64,000 bases of DNA, from positions 806,001 through 870,000 of the forward strand of contig CANMDW010000001.1 in NCBI GenBank assembly GCA_947496705.1. Reading direction: 5' to 3'. The notes below the pieces were generated by a model. That model saw only the letters and a program-made list of their open reading frames with translations, had not been told where the DNA came from and searched no databases. A program made the position numbers and the translations under genes. This document shows positions 36,109-45,302 of this stretch, piece after piece. Each line of letters starts with the position of its first letter. The first letter of the stretch is position 1. The DNA is from an uncultured Aquimarina sp. Its GTDB lineage: Bacteria; Bacteroidota; Bacteroidia; Flavobacteriales; Flavobacteriaceae.

Positions 36109-37125
36109 TTATAACGAATTGCGTTGTCTTAGGTAGGTAGGAATAATCTCTTGTATAGTATTGCGCTCTTTAACATAAATTGCTGCCTTTTTTGCCATAA
36201 CTTCAAAATCAGTAGAAATGGTAGTGATCCCGCCAAAAGCAATTTCTTTCACAATATTATCATCATGCGCCAGTATTCCAATATCCGAACCAATACGATA
36301 TTCCATTTTTCGGGCATCTTTTAATACTTGCCAGAGATAGGTATCACTAATCGAAAAATATACTGTGCCTTTTTTTACGATGCTGGATTCGTAGTTTTCT
36401 ACCACTTTACCATTAATGGTAAAGTCTTTAATAAAGCGATTAAATGCATATAAAATATCTGAAGGAAGATCTGTGTTTTCTTTATAGAAAAGTACAAAAG
36501 TGTCATACTTTTTGATAAGAGGAGCTAACTCCACCAGTTTACTATAGGTGATTTCTTCGAATTCCTGAGCGATGTACGAATACTCTTTAGGCATTTTTAA
36601 ATAACGATCAACCAATAACAACCTATCTGAAGGTATTTTTTTAAGATGAGGAATTACTTCATTATCTTGTATTGGAGCAATGACATACATTCCATATTTA
36701 CGTGAAATATTATCCATTATGGTTTTAAAAAGGGTAAGATTATTATGATGAAAAAAAATATCGATATGATATTTTTCCCCCAATTCTTTTCTGAATGTAT
36801 TATAAAAATCTTCCTGAAAACTATGAAAAGCAAACAAAATTAAAGCAACTTTTAGAGTAACATTAGTCTCCTTACTTATAATGTAGTACCCTTTAAGGTT
36901 TTTAGACTCAACGAGTCCTCTTTCCTTTAATTCTGTATATGCTTTTACAAATGTTTTTCGGGCATATCCAACTTCGGCTACCATTTCATTTATTGAAGGA
37001 AGCTTATCGCCTACTTTGAGAACACCAGAATCTATTGCTTCAATGATTCCAAGAACAATCTGCTCATGCTTGGATATGGCGTGTATATCCTGTAAATTGT
37101 AAATCTTCTCTAAAAGCAGTGACAT
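36109..37125 (-). CDS. GntR-LacI hybrid transcriptional regulator
   Basis: A 338-residue regulator. The N-terminal GntR winged helix (about 15-85) contains GIIEAIDSGVLKVGDKLPS and ARKTFVKAYTELKERGLVES. The C-terminal two-thirds resembles a LacI-type periplasmic-binding sensor (KVALILFAFHSF, then MYVIAPIQDNEVIPHLKKIP, then IGILAHDDNIVKEIAFGGIT). Such hybrids sense sugars and control SusCD loci in Bacteroidota. It lies between susC and the Nudix regulator, 44 bp after the latter, all on one strand; susC is its obvious target. Confidence 0.87.
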   Translation of the reverse strand: MSLLLEKIYNLQDIHAISKHEQIVLGIIEAIDSGVLKVGDKLPSINEMVAEVGYARKTFVKAYTELKERGLVESKNLKGYYIISKETNVTLKVALILFAFHSFQEDFYNTFRKELGEKYHIDIFFHHNNLTLFKTIMDNISRKYGMYVIAPIQDNEVIPHLKKIPSDRLLLVDRYLKMPKEYSYIAQEFEEITYSKLVELAPLIKKYDTFVLFYKENTDLPSDILYAFNRFIKDFTINGKVVENYESSIVKKGTVYFSISDTYLWQVLKDARKMEYRIGSDIGILAHDDNIVKEIAFGGITTISTDFEVMAKKAAIYVKERNTIQEIIPTYLRQRNSL

Positions 37126-37169
37126 ATTTTATTATATTTTTCAAAAAAAAAGTACAATTCTTAACCAGA

Positions 37170-37856
37170 TTATATTTCAAAATCATACCCCAATTCCTGT
37201 AATTTCTTATATCTTTTATGATCAAATTTATATAAATAGGCTCCTTTTTTAGAACTGGTCCTGTCTTTTTCATCTAATTTGATAATTACATCAAAAGAAA
37301 GGATTTTTTTTCTAAAATTACGTGGATCTAACTTCCTTCTGTAAATAGCTTCATAAAGTGCTTGTAATTTGGGGATTGTAAATTTCTTTGGCAACAACTC
37401 AAAACCTACAGGTTTGTGTTTGGCAATTTGCTCAATTCTATTCAGAGCATCTGTAGTCATTTGATTGTGATCCAAAATTAGTTTTGGGACCCTATCAATT
37501 TCACACCATTTGGCTCCTTTTTCTTCAACTATTTTTTTGATATTTGCATTTATGCGAATCAATGCATACTGGGCTACCGAAATACATCGATATCCCGGGT
37601 CTCGATCTACAGAACTATAAGTTTTCAGTTCTTTCATATATACATTTTCTAATCCTGTAAATTCTTTTAAAATTCTTTTGGAAGCATCTGCAACACTTTC
37701 TCCGATTTTTACAAAACTTCCAATCAATGACAACGAATTTTTAAAAGGATCGATTTTACGATTAAAAACAAGTAATTTTAATTTTCCGGCATCAAACCCA
37801 AAAATAATACAGTCTACGGCAACATAAAATTTATCTTTTTTGTTATATAAATCCAT
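37170..37856 (-). CDS. Nudix-domain transcriptional regulator (NrtR/AraR type)
   Basis: A 228-residue protein with an N-terminal Nudix fold and a C-terminal winged helix (about 150-228, with FTIPKLQALYEAIYRRKLDP and NFRKKILSFDVI). The Nudix box (about 46-68) reads GSFVKIGESVADASKRILKE: the catalytic REUxEE is replaced by RILKEF, so hydrolysis is probably lost and the domain senses a ligand. A Bacteroides relative, AraR, is a known sugar-responsive member. It is divergent from galK across a strong palindrome, so it is probably a galactose-pathway regulator. Confidence 0.82.
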   Translation of the reverse strand: MDLYNKKDKFYVAVDCIIFGFDAGKLKLLVFNRKIDPFKNSLSLIGSFVKIGESVADASKRILKEFTGLENVYMKELKTYSSVDRDPGYRCISVAQYALIRINANIKKIVEEKGAKWCEIDRVPKLILDHNQMTTDALNRIEQIAKHKPVGFELLPKKFTIPKLQALYEAIYRRKLDPRNFRKKILSFDVIIKLDEKDRTSSKKGAYLYKFDHKRYKKLQELGYDFEI

Positions 37857-37925
37857 ATAATAATATGTGAATTTTTGATAAAAAATGATTTTAATGACAA
37901 AATAAACAAAAAATAGGAGTTCTTG

Positions 37926-37956
37926 TATAATAAATGTATTTTTTACATTTATTATA
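37926..37956. promoter_or_regulatory. operator palindrome on the galKT promoter
   Basis: A perfect inverted repeat: 13-bp arms TATAATAAATGTA and TACATTTATTATA with a TTTTT spacer. Its right arm overlaps TATATTTG (37953-37960), a match to the -7 consensus TAnnTTTG for galK. A regulator bound here would block RNA polymerase. The adjacent Nudix regulator is the likely binder. Confidence 0.7.
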
Positions 37957-38032
37957 TTTGCTTATTAAATAAGTTTGAAAACAATTATTATTTCAATCAA
38001 GATTGATCGAGCTAATAAGAAAAGAATGTACA

Positions 38033-39178
38033 ATGAGTAAAGATAACAAAGAGTTTGTTAGAGATTTTAATGAAGAGTTGGTTATACTGTCTCCGGGAAG
38101 AATTAATTTTATAGGAGAACATACCGATTATAACAATGGTTTTGTATTACCCACTGCAATCGATAAAAAGGTGATTTTCTCATTCGAAAAAAATGGCACA
38201 GATACTCAATGCAAGGTATACAGTGCTACTTATGATAAGATACTTGATTTTGAATTGAATTCGTTAAAGCCCAGCGATAATGAATGGGAGAATTACATTC
38301 TTGGTGTTATTAGTGAATTACTGAAAATTACTGATCGGGTAAGAGGCTTTAATTGTATTATAAAAAGTGAGTTGCCCATAGGAGCAGGGGTTAGTTCATC
38401 TGCCGCGTTAGAATGTGGCCTGGCATTTGGACTTAATAAGCTTTTTGATCTTGAATTACCTAAAATTACATTGGTTGAGTTGTCACAAAGGGCAGAACAT
38501 AACTACGTAGGAACAAAATGTGGGATTATGGACCAATTTGCCTCGATAATGAGCGAAGAAGGAAAAGTGATCCTTTTGGATTGTATGAGTCAGGTGCATA
38601 GATTGATAGCTGCTAATTTTGAACCCTATAAAATTCTATTATTAAATACCAATGTCTCTCATAATCTTGCTTCTAGTGAATACAATACTCGTAGAGAAGA
38701 GTGTGAAGAGGTAGTTGCCATTATTTCTTCTAAATATAAGAATGTAAGATCACTGCGGGATATAAACAAAAGTATATTGAAAGAATTCAAAAAGGAGTTA
38801 TCTCCAAAACTTATGCAGCGTGCATCTTATGTGATCGAAGAGAATGGCAGAGTGCTTCAGGCTTCAGAAAGCCTGGAAAAGGGAAATTTAAAGCGATTTG
38901 GTGAACTGATGTATCAATCACACAGAGGGCTGCAACATCAATATGAGGTGAGTTGTAAAGAATTGGATTTTTTGGTAGATTTTTCAGAAAATAAGGATCA
39001 AATCATTGGTTCCAGAATGATGGGTGGTGGTTTTGGAGGATGTACTATTAATCTGATTCATGAAAATAGTATTGACGATTATGTAAGCACCGTAAAAAAA
39101 GCGTATAAAGACCGATTTAAAATCGATTTAACCTCATTTATCACAGTTCCTAGCCAGGGAACTTCAATACGAAAATAA
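38033..39178 (+). CDS. galK: galactokinase
   Basis: A 381-residue GHMP kinase that phosphorylates galactose at C1. The galactokinase signature GRINFIGEHTDYNNGFVLP lies near the N-terminus, the ATP-binding motif is LPIGAGVSSSAALECGLAFG, and the C-terminal motif is GSRMMGGGFGGCTINL. ATG 38033 is chosen; a TTG at 38003 would add 10 residues before the family's usual start. galT begins 2 bp after its stop, so the two form an operon. Confidence 0.95.
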   Translation: MSKDNKEFVRDFNEELVILSPGRINFIGEHTDYNNGFVLPTAIDKKVIFSFEKNGTDTQCKVYSATYDKILDFELNSLKPSDNEWENYILGVISELLKITDRVRGFNCIIKSELPIGAGVSSSAALECGLAFGLNKLFDLELPKITLVELSQRAEHNYVGTKCGIMDQFASIMSEEGKVILLDCMSQVHRLIAANFEPYKILLLNTNVSHNLASSEYNTRREECEEVVAIISSKYKNVRSLRDINKSILKEFKKELSPKLMQRASYVIEENGRVLQASESLEKGNLKRFGELMYQSHRGLQHQYEVSCKELDFLVDFSENKDQIIGSRMMGGGFGGCTINLIHENSIDDYVSTVKKAYKDRFKIDLTSFITVPSQGTSIRK

Positions 39179-39180
39179 TT

Positions 39181-40221
39181 ATGCAAGATTTTAATGAGAA
39201 TCCCCACAGAAGATATAATATACTAACCGGAGAATGGATTTTGGTATCCCCACACAGAACCAGGAGGCCCTGGCAAGGTAAAAATGAAGAACCGGCAGTG
39301 TTTTCTCAGATCTCTTATGACAAAGACTGTTATTTGTGTCCCGGAAATGCTAGAGCAAGTGGAGACATAAACCCCAATTATACCACTCCATTTTCTTTCA
39401 CCAATGATTTTTCGGCATTATTAGAAGATGTTTCCGATACCAGGTTTAGTGATGGATTACTGCGTGCAGAATCTGAGTCGGGGATTTGTAAAGTAGTATG
39501 TTTTTCTCCAAACCATGCGCTTACTCTGCCAATTATGGAGATAGAAGACATTGCAGGAGTGATACAGCTATGGCAAAAAGAATATACATCATTAGGCCGA
39601 AGAAAAGATATTAATTATGTACAGATATTCGAGAACAAAGGTGCAGTGATGGGGTGTAGTAACCCACATCCTCACGGACAAATATGGGCACAACGATCTA
39701 TCCCGGGGGAGATCATGAAAAAAACTCAAAGGCAAGAGTACTACTGGCAAGACAACAAAGAGTCACTTTTAAAAACATATCTGGAACAAGAATTAGCATT
39801 AAAAGAAAGAATCCTGATAGAAAATGATCATTTTGTAGCCTTGGTGCCTTATTGGGCAGTTTGGCCATATGAAACGATGATTATACCAAGGAGAAAGGTA
39901 CAGCGTATTGATGAGCTTACTGCCGGAGAAGTTCAAGACTTCGCAGAAATTATTAAAAGACTAACGACGAAGTATGATAATATTTTCAAAACATCATTCC
40001 CTTATTCTGCAGGAATACACCAGGCTCCTACAGATGGATTAGCACACGAAGCCTGGCATATGCATATGGCGTTCTATCCTCCGTTGTTAAGATCTTCGAC
40101 TGTAAAGAAATTTATGGTAGGTTATGAGATGTTTGCCAATCCGCAACGAGATATAACAGCAGAGCAAGCTGCAAAAACGATTAGAGCACAAAGCGATACA
40201 CATTACACCTTAGAAATGTAA
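39181..40221 (+). CDS. galT: galactose-1-phosphate uridylyltransferase
   Basis: A 346-residue GalT. It exchanges UMP between UDP-glucose and galactose-1-phosphate. The HIT-type active site is SNPHPHGQIWAQ (His-Pro-His), at about residues 160-171. CYLCPGN holds zinc-type cysteines, and YWAVWPYETMIIPRR and HMHMAFYPPLLRS are typical GalT segments. It directly follows galK with a 2-bp gap. Together with galE at the far end, the locus encodes the full Leloir pathway. Confidence 0.95.
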   Translation: MQDFNENPHRRYNILTGEWILVSPHRTRRPWQGKNEEPAVFSQISYDKDCYLCPGNARASGDINPNYTTPFSFTNDFSALLEDVSDTRFSDGLLRAESESGICKVVCFSPNHALTLPIMEIEDIAGVIQLWQKEYTSLGRRKDINYVQIFENKGAVMGCSNPHPHGQIWAQRSIPGEIMKKTQRQEYYWQDNKESLLKTYLEQELALKERILIENDHFVALVPYWAVWPYETMIIPRRKVQRIDELTAGEVQDFAEIIKRLTTKYDNIFKTSFPYSAGIHQAPTDGLAHEAWHMHMAFYPPLLRSSTVKKFMVGYEMFANPQRDITAEQAAKTIRAQSDTHYTLEM

Positions 40222-40245
40222 TATGGCCTTTCTTTAACATTAAAA

Positions 40246-40701
40246 TTATAGGATTTTGGCGACCTCTTGGTTTATAAACTCCAGAAATCGTTCGTCTTTC
40301 TCTGTGAATGGGTCTGAAGTTTCAGAATCAATGTCGATCTGACCAATATTTTTTCCGTTTTTAAATAATGGAATCACAATTTCAGACTTAACCGTAAAGC
40401 TACAGGCGATATAATTATCCTGAGCCTGTACATCGGGAACTATAAAGTTCTCATTAGAAATTGCTACCTGCCCGCAGATTCCTTTTCCAAAAGGAATGAT
40501 TTCGTGATCAGTTTTCTCACCTGCATAGGTGCGAAGTTTTAATTCTTCTTTATTTCCATTTCTGAAATAAAAACCAACCCAATCATAGTATTCAACATGA
40601 TCTCTTAATAATTGACAAACACTATGAAGCCTTTTTGTCACAGATTGATCTTTATTTTTAAGGATATTGGTAACTTTTGATTTCAATTCTTCTAACTGCA
40701 T
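40246..40701 (-). CDS. GAF-domain protein, free-Met sulfoxide reductase-like
   Basis: A 151-residue GAF protein related to free methionine-(R)-sulfoxide reductase (fRMsr). The start MQLEELKSKV is chosen over an upstream in-frame ATG at 40863, because the extra 54 residues are AT-driven and not part of the family. DWVGFYFRNG, PFGKGICGQVAIS and DNYIACSFTVKSEIVIPL match fRMsr. Two of its three redox Cys positions are present (ICG and IAC); the third, usually before IPFG, is missing. Activity is plausible but not certain. Confidence 0.8.
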   Translation of the reverse strand: MQLEELKSKVTNILKNKDQSVTKRLHSVCQLLRDHVEYYDWVGFYFRNGNKEELKLRTYAGEKTDHEIIPFGKGICGQVAISNENFIVPDVQAQDNYIACSFTVKSEIVIPLFKNGKNIGQIDIDSETSDPFTEKDERFLEFINQEVAKIL

Positions 40702-40900
40702 TCCCACAAATTTTCCGGCAAAAATATTTAAAATATTTAGAAAAGATAGGTATTGAGAATGGTATTGTTTTGTTAAAAAAAAATTATAAAAGGAAAAATA
40801 CACTGGTAATTGTTTTATATATAGAGTAAATTTGGTGTTTTTAGGATGTGAAATTATTTTCATAAGTTTAAATTTACAAACACTAAAGGTTTAAAAAGAA

Positions 40901-41452
40901 ATGGGAAATTTTTTTAAAGGAGTATTAATTGTATTTATATCGATCACCATATCCTGTGGTAAGGATCGTAAGACAGAATCTACGGGTGAGGCAGATGCAA
41001 AAACCGATCTCAATAAAACAGATTCTAGATCAGCAGTTGAATTTTCTGATAATAAAGTCCAGGAAATATATGCTTCATACCTGACTATAAAAGCAGCTAT
41101 GGTGAATTCTGATAGTAAAACTGTGCAAATTGAATCAGAAAAACTAGAGGCTATTATTGATGATGCTGAAGAAAACAAACAATTCAAAGCTGTATCAAAG
41201 TTGATTTCTTTGACAAAGGAGATGAATAAACAAAGAGATTTTTTTGTTACACTTACCAATGAAGTAGTTCGAGTGATAAGTAAAGCAGAAATTAAATCGG
41301 GAGAAATATATAAACAATTTTGTCCTATGGCCATTGATGGAGAAGGAGGATATTGGTTATCGGATTCTAAAGAAATAAGAAATCCATATTTTGGTAATAA
41401 GATGCTTAGCTGTGGAAGTGTAAAAGAGGTGTTGAAACAAAATAAAGGATAG
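40901..41452 (+). CDS. DUF3347 lipoprotein
   Basis: A 183-residue lipoprotein (lipobox Cys19, ITISC). After a low-complexity acidic linker it has a helical domain (YASYLTIKAAMVNSDSKTVQ) and the diagnostic C-terminal segment FCPMAIDGEGGYWLSDSKEI, then NPYFGNKMLSCG. This matches DUF3347, a periplasmic domain often found with copper/silver efflux components. No efflux genes are adjacent, so the metal role is only suggested by family. Confidence 0.75.
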   Translation: MGNFFKGVLIVFISITISCGKDRKTESTGEADAKTDLNKTDSRSAVEFSDNKVQEIYASYLTIKAAMVNSDSKTVQIESEKLEAIIDDAEENKQFKAVSKLISLTKEMNKQRDFFVTLTNEVVRVISKAEIKSGEIYKQFCPMAIDGEGGYWLSDSKEIRNPYFGNKMLSCGSVKEVLKQNKG

Positions 41453-41561
41453 TAACTGTAACTATATTTAAGAGGTATTAGGTGATTGAAGCATAATTAT
41501 TTAGGGAAAATTTATGTGGGAAACCTGATATTATTGTAAAGGGAATAAAACAAAATACCAT

Positions 41562-42326
41562 ATGATAAAGAGTAAATTGATGTTGTTGATTTTTCCAGCA
41601 CTCTTTTTTTCCTGTAATGATGCGAAAGTACTTCCTGCCCCGACTGTACAAACGATGGCTCTTATAGAAAAATCTAGGGCATTGCGATTACGGGGGGAAA
41701 AGGTGGAGCAAAGTATGCTCAGAAAAAAAGATTCTATCGAGTTGCTTTCTGGGGGAAAAAACAGTCTGGAAACGACAAAAAACACTGATTTTGTAAATAT
41801 TGAAGAGCTGTCAGATGATTTTGTTCTCGATATGAAATATGCAACTTCAGATAATTTCTTGAAAGAAAAAGTATATTCCTGCGCCAAATGTTATGTTAGA
41901 AATGCAGTGGCAAAAGCACTTATAAAAGCAAATAAAGAACTAATTAAGCAAGGGTATAGGATAAAACTTTTTGATTGTTACCGTCCGCATAGTGTGCAGA
42001 AAAAAATGTGGAAGATTTTTCCAAATCCCGGATATGTGGCAGATCCCAAAGGAGGATCTATCCATAACAAAGGGGCGGCGGTAGATATTACTTTGGTAAG
42101 ACTTGATGGTAGCCCTGTAGATATGGGTACAGATTTTGACCATTTTGGCAAGGAGGCGCACCATGCTTACAGCCAACTTTCTAAAACGGTGCTGGAGCAT
42201 CGGGTATTATTGCGCAAAACGATGGAAAAGCATGGTTTTAAAACCATAAGAACCGAATGGTGGCATTATAACTTTAACAATAACGCACACTATAAAATAT
42301 CCGATTTTACCTGGAAGTGTGGTTAA
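41562..42326 (+). CDS. D-Ala-D-Ala dipeptidase, peptidase M15D lipoprotein
   Basis: A 254-residue VanX/DdpX-type metallopeptidase with a lipobox at Cys18 (LFFSC). The zinc motif SxHxxGxAxD appears as SIHNKGAAVDITL, and the catalytic Glu-Trp-Trp-His as TEWWHYNF. KLFDCYRPHSVQKKMWK is the usual arginine-bearing segment. The enzyme cleaves D-alanyl-D-alanine dipeptide in peptidoglycan turnover. No vanA/vanH-like genes are near, so it should not be read as a glycopeptide resistance gene. Confidence 0.87.
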   Translation: MIKSKLMLLIFPALFFSCNDAKVLPAPTVQTMALIEKSRALRLRGEKVEQSMLRKKDSIELLSGGKNSLETTKNTDFVNIEELSDDFVLDMKYATSDNFLKEKVYSCAKCYVRNAVAKALIKANKELIKQGYRIKLFDCYRPHSVQKKMWKIFPNPGYVADPKGGSIHNKGAAVDITLVRLDGSPVDMGTDFDHFGKEAHHAYSQLSKTVLEHRVLLRKTMEKHGFKTIRTEWWHYNFNNNAHYKISDFTWKCG

Positions 42327-42361
42327 CTTTTTAAAAGTACTTGAAGAATTGTTATTTTACA

Positions 42362-42419
42362 CTTCAGTAAACACAACTTTACTCTTCAGTAAGCATGACG
42401 TTACTCTTGAGTAAATAAC
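42362..42419. repeat. 22-bp tandem repeat, 2.6 copies
   Basis: Units start at 42362, 42384 and 42406 with the form CTTCAGTAAxCAxxACxTTACT; the third is cut short. Each unit junction reads TTACTCTTSAGTAA, itself palindromic. It fills the gap between convergent genes and may add termination or a binding array. Confidence 0.6.
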
Positions 42420-42446
42420 TTTTTAATACTATGATAAAGAGTTGTT

Positions 42447-42776
42447 TTATCGATTAAAAGGTTTTTCATTGATCCAGCGGAACCCTCTGTTGATTAACAA
42501 AAACTCTTCTCGCTCTTTCTTTTTAGTTTTGATCCTTAGGGTATCGCCTTTATAAACACCTTCAAAGATGTAAAGGCTATCTTTTTGGTGATAAGAAAAA
42601 CTTCGAATGTCTGTACTGTCATTGTATGAAGTAAGGTTTAATGTTTTGGATATAGAATCTGTTTTTTCTTTAAGGCGAATAAACTTCTCATCCATGGTTT
42701 GAAGATTTGTATATCGTTTATCTATAATCAAACGTTTCCAGCGAATGGTATCAGTAGTTAATGGAGGTAAAGTCAT
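42447..42776 (-). CDS. C-terminal part of a split DoxX-like protein
   Basis: A 109-residue open frame beginning TLPPLTTDTIRWKRLIID. In Bacteroidota DoxX-like proteins, the sequence VxxF..NND followed by (T/I)PPLTTDxxRWK is normally one continuous chain. Here the upstream frame ends with KEFIKNND and then goes off, while this frame picks up at once with TLPPL. It therefore looks like the soluble tail of the preceding protein, separated by a frameshift near 42765-42770 (the two frames overlap by 26 bp). It may be a real truncation or a sequencing error. Confidence 0.6.
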   Translation of the reverse strand: MTLPPLTTDTIRWKRLIIDKRYTNLQTMDEKFIRLKEKTDSISKTLNLTSYNDSTDIRSFSYHQKDSLYIFEGVYKGDTLRIKTKKKEREEFLLINRGFRWINEKPFNR

Positions 42777-43743
42777 TGTTTTTAATAAATTCTTTTACTT
42801 CATAAATACCGTGTAGAGCAGATTTAGGGGAGTCTTTACCCCATCTTTTTTGTCCTTCAACAGCCCTGTTAATATTAGTGTAAAATAAAAAACCAACCAC
42901 TAAAACTTTAGTAACTATTATCGAGGTTTTAAGTTTTTGTTTGGTAAAGTACGGGGTAAAAACTTTGGGAGGAACATTTTTGTTGAGGATAAAGAAATTT
43001 AAAGCTCGTTTTAAATCCGGAGCTAGTATATAACCCCCCATAACCGCATACAAACCACTATATAATTTTACCGGAATATCATAACTCATATTCATCATAA
43101 ATATGTTGAACATTACTGCAATTGTCATTAATGCCCCAAACATAGAGGTTTGTCTAAAAAGTAATAAAACACCAGCAATGATTTCTGCATATCCAGAAAA
43201 TCTTGTGTAAGTGTCACTATATTCCATAAAATTCCACATCAGTCCCATAGGAGATTGATTTCCAAAGGTTTTGATTAGGTCAAGGTTAGTTAGTTCTGAA
43301 AATTGTAAAGTAAATGCTTTAGAAAACCCATAAGAAAACATGATAGTTACAAGATAATATCTTACATATGTTCTAAAATATAAGGAGAGTTTTTCATAGT
43401 TAATTCTTTTAGAATCGATAATACTCCAAACCAAAGTAGCAATTGTAGCTATCAATATTGATACAAATTGAAAAACATAATCAGTTGTAGTGTCTCCACT
43501 TCCATTAGGCCCAACAGGCATTTCATATGTGATGTTTAGAATGTTTTTCCCGGCCCAGACAGATAATTGTTCCAGCCAATTGAAATAAAAAGAAAATAAT
43601 TCGTCTTGACCAATAATACTGCCTAAATAATACAAAGGGAAAGGAAAAATTCTAAGAAAAAGATAAACAAAAAAGAATCTGAATGAGATTTTAGTAACAA
43701 TATTCCAGCTAGTCTCCTTAGAAATGTTTTGTGTAACTTCCAT
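42751..43743 (-). CDS. DoxX-like membrane protein (N-terminal part)
   Basis: A 330-residue polytopic protein with about seven hydrophobic segments, including SILIATIATLVWSIIDSK, RYYLVTIMFSYGFSKAF, SGYAEIIAGVLLLFRQTSMF and MTIAVMFNIFMMNMSYDI. The pattern fits DoxX/TQO-like membrane proteins. After KEFIKNND the frame goes to FTSINY and stops, while the family tail continues in another frame (42447-42776). Removing one T from a TTT near 42768 would join them. The function in this subfamily is not established. Confidence 0.65.
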   Translation of the reverse strand: MEVTQNISKETSWNIVTKISFRFFFVYLFLRIFPFPLYYLGSIIGQDELFSFYFNWLEQLSVWAGKNILNITYEMPVGPNGSGDTTTDYVFQFVSILIATIATLVWSIIDSKRINYEKLSLYFRTYVRYYLVTIMFSYGFSKAFTLQFSELTNLDLIKTFGNQSPMGLMWNFMEYSDTYTRFSGYAEIIAGVLLLFRQTSMFGALMTIAVMFNIFMMNMSYDIPVKLYSGLYAVMGGYILAPDLKRALNFFILNKNVPPKVFTPYFTKQKLKTSIIVTKVLVVGFLFYTNINRAVEGQKRWGKDSPKSALHGIYEVKEFIKNNDFTSINY

Positions 43744-43851
43744 AAATATTGATGGTTTGGTTTTGAGATATTAGTAAAACTGCACTAAAAATGATTTTAG
43801 AGAAGATCAAATATAATCAGATGGTTGATTAGATTTGTGAAATATCAAAAA

Positions 43852-43878
43852 AACGACACCTCAAAATGAGATGCCGTT
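43852..43878 (-). terminator. terminator of aceA
   Basis: On the minus strand AACGGCATCTC faces GAGGTGTCGTT with a 5-nt loop, then a T-run, 28 bp after the aceA stop. Confidence 0.8.
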
Positions 43879-43906
43879 AAGAGCACAATTATAAAATCGG
43901 AAAAAA

Positions 43907-45184
43907 TTAAAATTGTTCAACTTCTGTACTACCTTCCATTGCAACAGTAGATGATCTACCGGCTGTTACTGTATTTTGTACAGCATCAAAGTAAGTAGTT
44001 CCTACGAATCCTTGGTGTTTCACCGCACGGAATCCGTCTTTTTGTAAAGCAAATTCTCTTTCCTGTAGCTCAGAGTATCCTGCCATTCCTCTTTCTTTGT
44101 AGGCTTTAGATAACTCAAACATACTGGTATTCAAGGCATGGAATCCTGCCAAAGTAATGAACTGGAATTTATATCCCATTGCTGCCAACTCTTCTCTAAA
44201 AGTTTCCATCTCCTCTACCGATAGCTTTGCTGCCCAGTTGAATGATGGGGAACAATTATAGGCCAACATTTGGTCGGGATATTTTGCATGGATAGCTTCA
44301 GCAAATTTGCGTGCTTGTTCGAGGTCTGGATTACTGGTCTCCATCCAGATTAAATCTGCATAAGGAGCGTATGATAATCCTCTGTCTATACCTTGTTCGA
44401 TTCCATTTTTAACAAAAAAGAAACCTTCATCTGTGCGCTCTCCGGTAACAAATTTCCTGTCGCGCTCATCGATATCACTAGTCAGTAAATTTGCAGCATC
44501 TGCATCAGTGCGGGCTACGATTACAGCAGGCACCCCCATTACATCTGCAGCCAAACGGGCAGCTACCAATTTGTTGATGGCTTCCTGAGTTGGAACTAAT
44601 ACCTTTCCGCCTAGATGACCGCATTTTTTAGCAGAACTTAGCTGATCTTCAAAATGAACTCCGCTGGCACCAGATTCGATCATAGATTTCATTAATTCAA
44701 AGGCATTTAGGTTTCCTCCAAAACCAGCTTCAGCATCTGCAACGATTGGGACTAAATAATCTTTTTTGTTTTCCTCACCATTAACCACCTGGATTTGATC
44801 TGCACGAAGCAGCGCATTGTTAATTCTTTTTACTACTTGCGGTACACTGTTTACTGGATATAGAGATTGATCTGGGTACATTTGTCCGGCAAGGTTTGCG
44901 TCTGCAGCCACTTGCCACCCGCTTAGATAAATAGCTTCTAATCCGGCTTCTACTTCCTGTACGGCTTGATTTCCGGTTAGTGCCCCCAGGCCTGCAATAA
45001 AATCCTGGGTTTTTAATTTCATCCATAGTTTTTCTGCGCCTTGTTTGGCAATACTATGCTCGATGTTATAAGACCCCTGAAGTTTTACCACTTCTTCGGC
45101 AGTATAAGGGCGTTCTACATTTTTCCATCTCGGGTTAGTTGTCCAATCGATGATCAATTCTTCTATTCTTTGTTCGGTATTCAT
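43907..45184 (-). CDS. aceA: isocitrate lyase
   Basis: A 425-residue isocitrate lyase, the first enzyme of the glyoxylate shunt (isocitrate to glyoxylate plus succinate). The catalytic signature [14 protein letters not shown] is intact. Other family blocks are [33 protein letters not shown] and [15 protein letters not shown]. It lies downstream of aceB with a 118-bp purine-rich gap. The shunt allows growth on acetate or fatty acids. Confidence 0.96.
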   Translation of the reverse strand: MNTEQRIEELIIDWTTNPRWKNVERPYTAEEVVKLQGSYNIEHSIAKQGAEKLWMKLKTQDFIAGLGALTGNQAVQEVEAGLEAIYLSGWQVAADANLAGQMYPDQSLYPVNSVPQVVKRINNALLRADQIQVVNGEENKKDYLVPIVADAEAGFGGNLNAFELMKSMIESGASGVHFEDQLSSAKKCGHLGGKVLVPTQEAINKLVAARLAADVMGVPAVIVARTDADAANLLTSDIDERDRKFVTGERTDEGFFFVKNGIEQGIDRGLSYAPYADLIWMETSNPDLEQARKFAEAIHAKYPDQMLAYNCSPSFNWAAKLSVEEMETFREELAAMGYKFQFITLAGFHALNTSMFELSKAYKERGMAGYSELQEREFALQKDGFRAVKHQGFVGTTYFDAVQNTVTAGRSSTVAMEGSTEVEQF

Positions 45185-45302
45185 GACTTATTTTGATTTT
45201 TAAAGATTAAAGAAAAGAGACTAGAGAATAAAGAATAAGCAATAAAGAGTAGTTATCTTAACATCTCTTTTCTTTTCTCTATTTTCTTTGCTCTTATAGT
45301 TT

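Noticed and set aside
41562..42326. Possible vancomycin resistance gene (VanX)
   Set aside because: The M15D family is widespread as a peptidoglycan dipeptidase; no vanH, ligase or VanRS-like genes are nearby.
42362..42419. CRISPR-like repeat
   Set aside because: Units are directly adjacent with no spacers, and no cas genes are present.
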